A stretch of DNA of 40,923 nucleotides from an uncultured Pseudomonadota bacterium. Its GTDB lineage: Bacteria; Pseudomonadota; Gammaproteobacteria; Burkholderiales; SG8-39. Every line of letters starts with the position of its first letter. Position 1 is the first letter of the stretch. Positions 37,847 to 40,923 of the stretch are shown here, one piece after another. The notes under the pieces are model-generated. The model had not been told where the DNA came from. It worked only from the letters and a program-made list of their open reading frames with translations, and made no database searches. Location: contig CAIVVS010000048.1 of the NCBI GenBank assembly GCA_903909415.1, positions 1-40,923 on the forward strand, given 5' to 3'. Both the position numbers and the translations under genes were made by a program.

Positions 37847-38613
37847 TCCACGAACTCCCCGCCGAGGTAGGCCTCGATCACCTTCGGGTTGTCCTGCACC
37901 TCGCGCGGCTCGCCCTCGAACAGGTACTCGCCGTGGTCCATCACGAACACGCGGTCGGCGACGTTCATCACCAGGTCCATGTTGTGTTCCACCACCACCA
38001 CGGTGATGCCGCGCTTGCGGATCTCCACCAGCAGCTTCAGCAGGAACGCGACCTCGACCGAGTTCAGGCCGGCGGCGGGTTCGTCCAGCATGAACAGGCG
38101 CGGGCCGGTGGCCATGGCGCGCGCGATCTCCAGCATGCGCTGCTGTCCGTAGGCCAGCGACCCGGCGCGCTGCAGCGCGCGGTCCGCCAGTCCGACGAAC
38201 TCCAGCAGCGCCATGCCTTCCTCGCGCGTGCGGCGCCAGTCGCGCTGGAACGCGCCTGCCGGGATCAGGTACTGCCAGGCCGGGACGTGGTGGTGGATGT
38301 GGAAGCCGGCCAGCACGTTGTCCAGCAGCGAGAGCTGCTTGAACAGGCGGATCTTCTGGAAGGTGCGCGCCAGCCCCAGCCGCACCCGCTGGTGCGAGGG
38401 CATGCCCACCATCTCGCGGCCGTCGAACAGCAGTTCGCCGGAATCCGGCTGGTAGGTGCCCGACAGCAGGTTCATCATCGTGGACTTGCCGGCGCCGTTC
38501 GGGCCGATCACCGCGAAGATGGACTTGTCGGGGATGGAAAGCGAGATGTCCTGCACCGCCTTCACGCCGCCGAAGCTCTTGCGCAGGCGTCTGGCTTCAA
38601 GCAGCGCGGTCAT
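37843..38613 (-). CDS. livG: Branched-chain amino-acid-type ABC transporter ATPase LivG
   Basis: A 256-residue ABC ATPase with Walker A GPNGAGKST (37-45), the LivG-type FQKIRLFKQLSLLDNVL region, signature LAYGQQRMLEIARAM (LivG variants usually have LPYGxQR), Walker B LFMLDEPAAGLN and the H-loop VVEHNMDLVM. Slightly long middle region (HHHVPAWQYLIPAGAFQRDW), which is normal for LivG. ATG at 38613 overlaps the LivM stop by 4 bp and its own stop overlaps the LivF start, giving tight translational coupling through the operon. Confidence 0.94.
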   Translation of the reverse strand: MTALLEARRLRKSFGGVKAVQDISLSIPDKSIFAVIGPNGAGKSTMMNLLSGTYQPDSGELLFDGREMVGMPSHQRVRLGLARTFQKIRLFKQLSLLDNVLAGFHIHHHVPAWQYLIPAGAFQRDWRRTREEGMALLEFVGLADRALQRAGSLAYGQQRMLEIARAMATGPRLFMLDEPAAGLNSVEVAFLLKLLVEIRKRGITVVVVEHNMDLVMNVADRVFVMDHGEYLFEGEPREVQDNPKVIEAYLGGEFVE

Positions 38614-39599
38614 TTCTGCGCTCCCGGGAAGAACTTCGCCCGCAGCACCTGCCAGGCCTGCACGATGCCGCCGGGCATGAACAGCACCACCAGGGTCAGC
38701 GCCAGGCCGTAGACCATCAGGCGCAGCTCGCCCATGCTGCGCAGCAGCTCGGGCAGGAAGGTCAGCACCACCGCGCCGATCACCGGGCCGATCATGGTGC
38801 CCATGCCGCCGACGATCACCATCGCCATCATGGTGAAGGACTCGACGATGTTGAACGCATCCGGCACCAGGGTGCCGACGAAGCCGGGATAGAAGCAACC
38901 CGCCAGGCCCGCGACCGCCGAGCCCAGGCCGAACGCGAAGGCCTTCCACCGGGCCGCGTTCACGCCCAGCGACGCGGCCGAGACCTCGTCCTCGCGGATC
39001 GCGCGCAGGGTCTCGCCCACCGGCGAGCGCACCAGGTTGTCCATCAGGATGTAGACCAGCAGCGTGATGCCACCCACCAGGTAGAACAGCGCCACCGGGT
39101 TGCCGAAGGAGACCTCCGGCAGGCCGGGGATCGCGATCGGCGGCGGCGGCAGGATGCCGTAGATGCCGCGCACGCCCTCGGTGACCGATTCCCAGTTCAC
39201 CAGCACCTGGTAGGTGATCACCGCGAAGCCGAGCGACGCGATGCCCAGGTAGTGGCCGCGCAGGCGCACCGCGAAGGCCGCCAGCATCAGGCCGACGATG
39301 CCGGCCGCGCCGACCGCGGCCATGCACGCCAGCCAGAAGTTCCAGCCGTAGGACTTCACCAGCACCGTCGTGACGTAGGCGCCGATGGCGAAGAAACCGG
39401 ACTGGCCGAGGTTGAGCTGGCCGGTGTAGCCCAGCACCAGGTTGAGCGAGAGCGCGAGCAGCACGTTCATCGCGCACACCACCAGGATGCCGCGCCAGTA
39501 CGGCGTGCCTAGCAGGTAGGGCAGCGCCGCGATCACCAGCAGCGCACCCAGGTACCAGGGCCAGCGCGCCTCGCGGCGGAACACGTCGGGTACGGCCAT
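38610..39599 (-). CDS. livM: Branched-chain amino-acid-type ABC transporter permease LivM
   Basis: A 329-residue permease with about ten membrane segments and the conserved LivM blocks LALSLNLVLGYTGQLNLGQSGFFAIGAY, LRLRGHYLGIASLGFA-like (here VRLRGHYLGIASLGFA) and GMGTMIGPVIGAVVL. Pairs with LivH to form the transmembrane channel. ATG at 39599 shares one base with the LivH stop codon. The loop around SVTEGVRGIYGILPPPPIAIPG carries the periplasmic GGxxG-type segment of the family. Substrate is set mainly by the binding protein, which is cut by the window edge. Confidence 0.94.
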   Translation of the reverse strand: MAVPDVFRREARWPWYLGALLVIAALPYLLGTPYWRGILVVCAMNVLLALSLNLVLGYTGQLNLGQSGFFAIGAYVTTVLVKSYGWNFWLACMAAVGAAGIVGLMLAAFAVRLRGHYLGIASLGFAVITYQVLVNWESVTEGVRGIYGILPPPPIAIPGLPEVSFGNPVALFYLVGGITLLVYILMDNLVRSPVGETLRAIREDEVSAASLGVNAARWKAFAFGLGSAVAGLAGCFYPGFVGTLVPDAFNIVESFTMMAMVIVGGMGTMIGPVIGAVVLTFLPELLRSMGELRLMVYGLALTLVVLFMPGGIVQAWQVLRAKFFPGAQK

Positions 39600-40516
39600 C
39601 AGACGTTCTCCTCGCGCTTTTCGGCGATCAGTCCGGTGGGCTTGACCACCAGCATGATCAGCAACAGCACGAACACCACCAGGTCGATCACCCCGGCGCC
39701 GAGGTACTGCACGGTGAAGGCCTCGATGATGCCGACCAGGATGCCGGCGAGGATGGTGCCTTCCATGTTGCCGAAGCCGCCGATGATCACGATGGCGAAG
39801 GCCTTGACGATCACCGTGGCGCCGGCGAACGGCGTGAGCACCAGCACCGGGCCGATCAGCGCGCCGGCCATGCCCGCCAGCGCCGAGGCGATGACGATGG
39901 TCAGGCCGATCAGGAAGGCCTGGTTGATGCCCATCAGGCCGGCGGTCTCGCGGTCCTGGGACACCGCGCGCAGCGCCTTGCCGGTGAAGGTGAACTTCAT
40001 GAACCAGTAGAGCGCGCCGATCGCCAGGCCCGCGGCCAGCACCACCAGCACGCTCTGCTGGGTGAAGAAGATCTTGCCGAAGCGGATCGTCTCCTTGGCG
40101 AAGGGCGAGTCCAGCTGGTAGGGAATGGGACCGAACAGCGCCAGCTGGCCGTTCTCCAGCAGCACCGACACGCCGATGGTGGCGATCAGCGGCCGCAGCT
40201 CGTCGCCGCGCTCGCGCAGCGGCGCGAACACCAGGGCGTTCACCAGCAGCCCGAGCAGCGCGCCCGCGCCCAGCGCGAGCACGATGGACAGCAGGTAGCC
40301 GGTGGTGTCGGACAGCCCCAGCCACTTGGTGGCCAGGCGCGTGGTCGCGAAAAACGCGGTGAATGCGCCCACGGTGACGAAATCCGCGTGCGCGAAGTTG
40401 ATCTGGTTCATCACCCCGTAGATCAGGGTGAGGCCCAGGGCGACCATCACGTACAGGCATCCCAAATAGATGCCGTTGATGGACTGCTGCAGGATCAGGG
40501 AAACGATGTCAGGCAC
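39599..40516 (-). CDS. livH: Branched-chain amino-acid-type ABC transporter permease LivH
   Basis: A 305-residue permease with about eight to nine membrane segments. Family blocks are QQSINGIYLGCLYVMVALGLTLIYGVMNQINFAH in part (residues 8-42), VSQDRETAGLMGINQ, and IIGGFGNMEGTILAGILVGIIEAF near the C-terminus. The start is GTG at 40516 (reads MPDIVSLILQQ). It lies 100 bp after the binding-protein stop with a strong hairpin in the spacer, an arrangement that commonly lets the binding protein be made in excess over the membrane parts. Confidence 0.93.
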   Translation of the reverse strand: MPDIVSLILQQSINGIYLGCLYVMVALGLTLIYGVMNQINFAHADFVTVGAFTAFFATTRLATKWLGLSDTTGYLLSIVLALGAGALLGLLVNALVFAPLRERGDELRPLIATIGVSVLLENGQLALFGPIPYQLDSPFAKETIRFGKIFFTQQSVLVVLAAGLAIGALYWFMKFTFTGKALRAVSQDRETAGLMGINQAFLIGLTIVIASALAGMAGALIGPVLVLTPFAGATVIVKAFAIVIIGGFGNMEGTILAGILVGIIEAFTVQYLGAGVIDLVVFVLLLIMLVVKPTGLIAEKREENV

Positions 40517-40537
40517 GGATTGCCTTCGCCAGAAACG

Positions 40538-40566
40538 CCTGCGCCGGCTTGTTCAGCCGGCGCAGG
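40538..40566 (-). other. Strong hairpin between the binding-protein and livH genes
   Basis: CCTGCGCCGGCT (40538-40549) and AGCCGGCGCAGG (40555-40566) form a perfect 12-bp stem with a 5-base loop, midway in the 100-bp spacer. There is no U-run on the minus strand, so partial attenuation or 3'-end protection of the binding-protein message is more likely than full termination. Confidence 0.6.
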
Positions 40567-40616
40567 GCATTGCGATGAGAAAGGGCGGGGCGCGGGTTTG
40601 CGCCCACGGGCCCCTG

Positions 40617-40923
40617 TTACCAGGCCAGTCCCTTCCAAGACAGGTCCTTCTGCGTCTCGACGAAGTGGATCACCGACAGGTCCGAGTTCTGGCCCTTGGC
40701 GTCGAAGGTGATCTTGCCTGTCGTGACTTCCAGGTCCTTCACCTTGGACAGGCGGTCACGCAGCGACTCGGAGTCCGTCGCACCGCGGCGGATCGCGTCG
40801 GCCACCACCAGGATGGTGTCGTAGGCGTGCGAGTTGATGTGGGTGGGCGTCTCGTTGGCGCCGTACTTCGCGCGGAAGGCGCTCATGAAGTCGGTCACCA
40901 TCTTGCGCTTCTCGGTCGGGTCG
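40617..40923 (-). CDS. Liv-type ABC transporter substrate-binding protein, C-terminal part (cut by window edge)
   Basis: The last 102 codons of a periplasmic binding protein. TDFMSAFRAKYGANETPTH and SHAYDTILVVADAIRRGATD are the typical C-terminal lobe of LivJ/Peripla_BP_6 proteins, and TGKITFDAKGQNSDLSVIHFVE matches the family's late G.i.FD..G....... block. The N-terminus with signal peptide and most ligand residues lies beyond the right edge. It is first in the Liv operon that continues leftward. The ligand cannot be predicted from this fragment. Confidence 0.88.
   Translation of the reverse strand, partial: DPTEKRKMVTDFMSAFRAKYGANETPTHINSHAYDTILVVADAIRRGATDSESLRDRLSKVKDLEVTTGKITFDAKGQNSDLSVIHFVETQKDLSWKGLAW

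Noticed and set aside
1..40923. Search for CRISPR arrays, tRNA or rRNA genes, integrases, transposases and toxin-antitoxin pairs
   Set aside because: No regularly spaced repeats, RNA-gene signatures or mobile-element proteins were seen by reading; a dedicated tRNA or covariance-model search was not possible.

Overview
The window is dense (about 95% coding by eye), very GC-rich chromosomal DNA. Three solo periplasmic 'Bug' (TctC-type) carboxylate-binding proteins, a livJHMGF-type amino-acid ABC transporter, the CaiB / crotonase / acyl-CoA dehydrogenase content and an ilvD / lgt neighbourhood all point to a betaproteobacterium of the order Burkholderiales (Alcaligenaceae/Comamonadaceae-like). 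That placement is inferred from gene content, not from a marker-gene alignment. No rRNA, tRNA, CRISPR, integrase or transposase was seen.

Layout. (1) 1-4645, housekeeping-like: the N-terminal part of ilvD, a response regulator fused to a metallo-beta-lactamase-fold hydrolase, an EamA exporter, lgt, a YdcH-like small protein and a UPF0149/SEC-C protein. (2) 4807-8211: a Bug protein followed by an FAD aromatic-type monooxygenase and an alpha/beta hydrolase of the 2,6-dihydroxypseudooxynicotine-hydrolase type, a plausible hydroxylation and C-C-cleavage pair. (3) 8231-16498: a GntR/FCD-centred divergon. Leftward it carries gntR, a FrnE/DsbA-like protein, a large FAD plus Fe-S 2-hydroxyacid dehydrogenase and a TSUP permease. 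Rightward it carries a serine-glyoxylate-type aminotransferase, a crotonase and an SDR. An AT-rich 200-bp gap between the two arms holds promoters and an operator-like palindrome. (4) 16598-21363, all leftward: polysaccharide deacetylase; crotonase with CaiB CoA-transferase; and an amidase with an AtzG-like small subunit.

(5) 21536-31868, all rightward, the most unusual part. It holds an acyl-CoA dehydrogenase, a MaoC/HTD2 hydratase, a single protein made of THREE tandem RidA domains, an alpha/beta hydrolase and an NAD-dependent epimerase. A sigma-54-like promoter follows, then two Bug proteins, an Asp/Glu-racemase/maleate-isomerase-fold protein that lacks the family's catalytic cysteines, and the alpha and beta subunits of a Rieske ring-hydroxylating oxygenase. 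No ferredoxin, reductase, ring-cleavage dioxygenase or TctA/TctB membrane component is present here. (6) 31884-40923, leftward: an ECF42-type sigma factor with its DGPF/YCII partner and a matching promoter; a TSUP permease with a SAM-methyltransferase-like protein; then a Liv-type ABC operon (livJ cut by the window edge) that runs on into an SDR, an apparently exported cytidine-deaminase-fold protein and another TSUP permease.

How the parts may work together (inference): regions 2-5 look like a catabolic island for aromatic or N-containing carboxylates. Bug proteins and TSUP permeases would handle uptake or efflux of anionic substrates. The Rieske oxygenase and flavin monooxygenase would hydroxylate, hydrolases would cleave C-C or ester bonds, and CoA-transferase, crotonases, acyl-CoA dehydrogenase and MaoC hydratase would process acyl-CoAs. 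The triple RidA could remove enamine/imine intermediates. Several of these enzymes lack canonical catalytic residues (both crotonases, one SDR, the racemase-fold protein) or place them unusually (the acyl-CoA dehydrogenase), so their reactions should not be transferred from family names.
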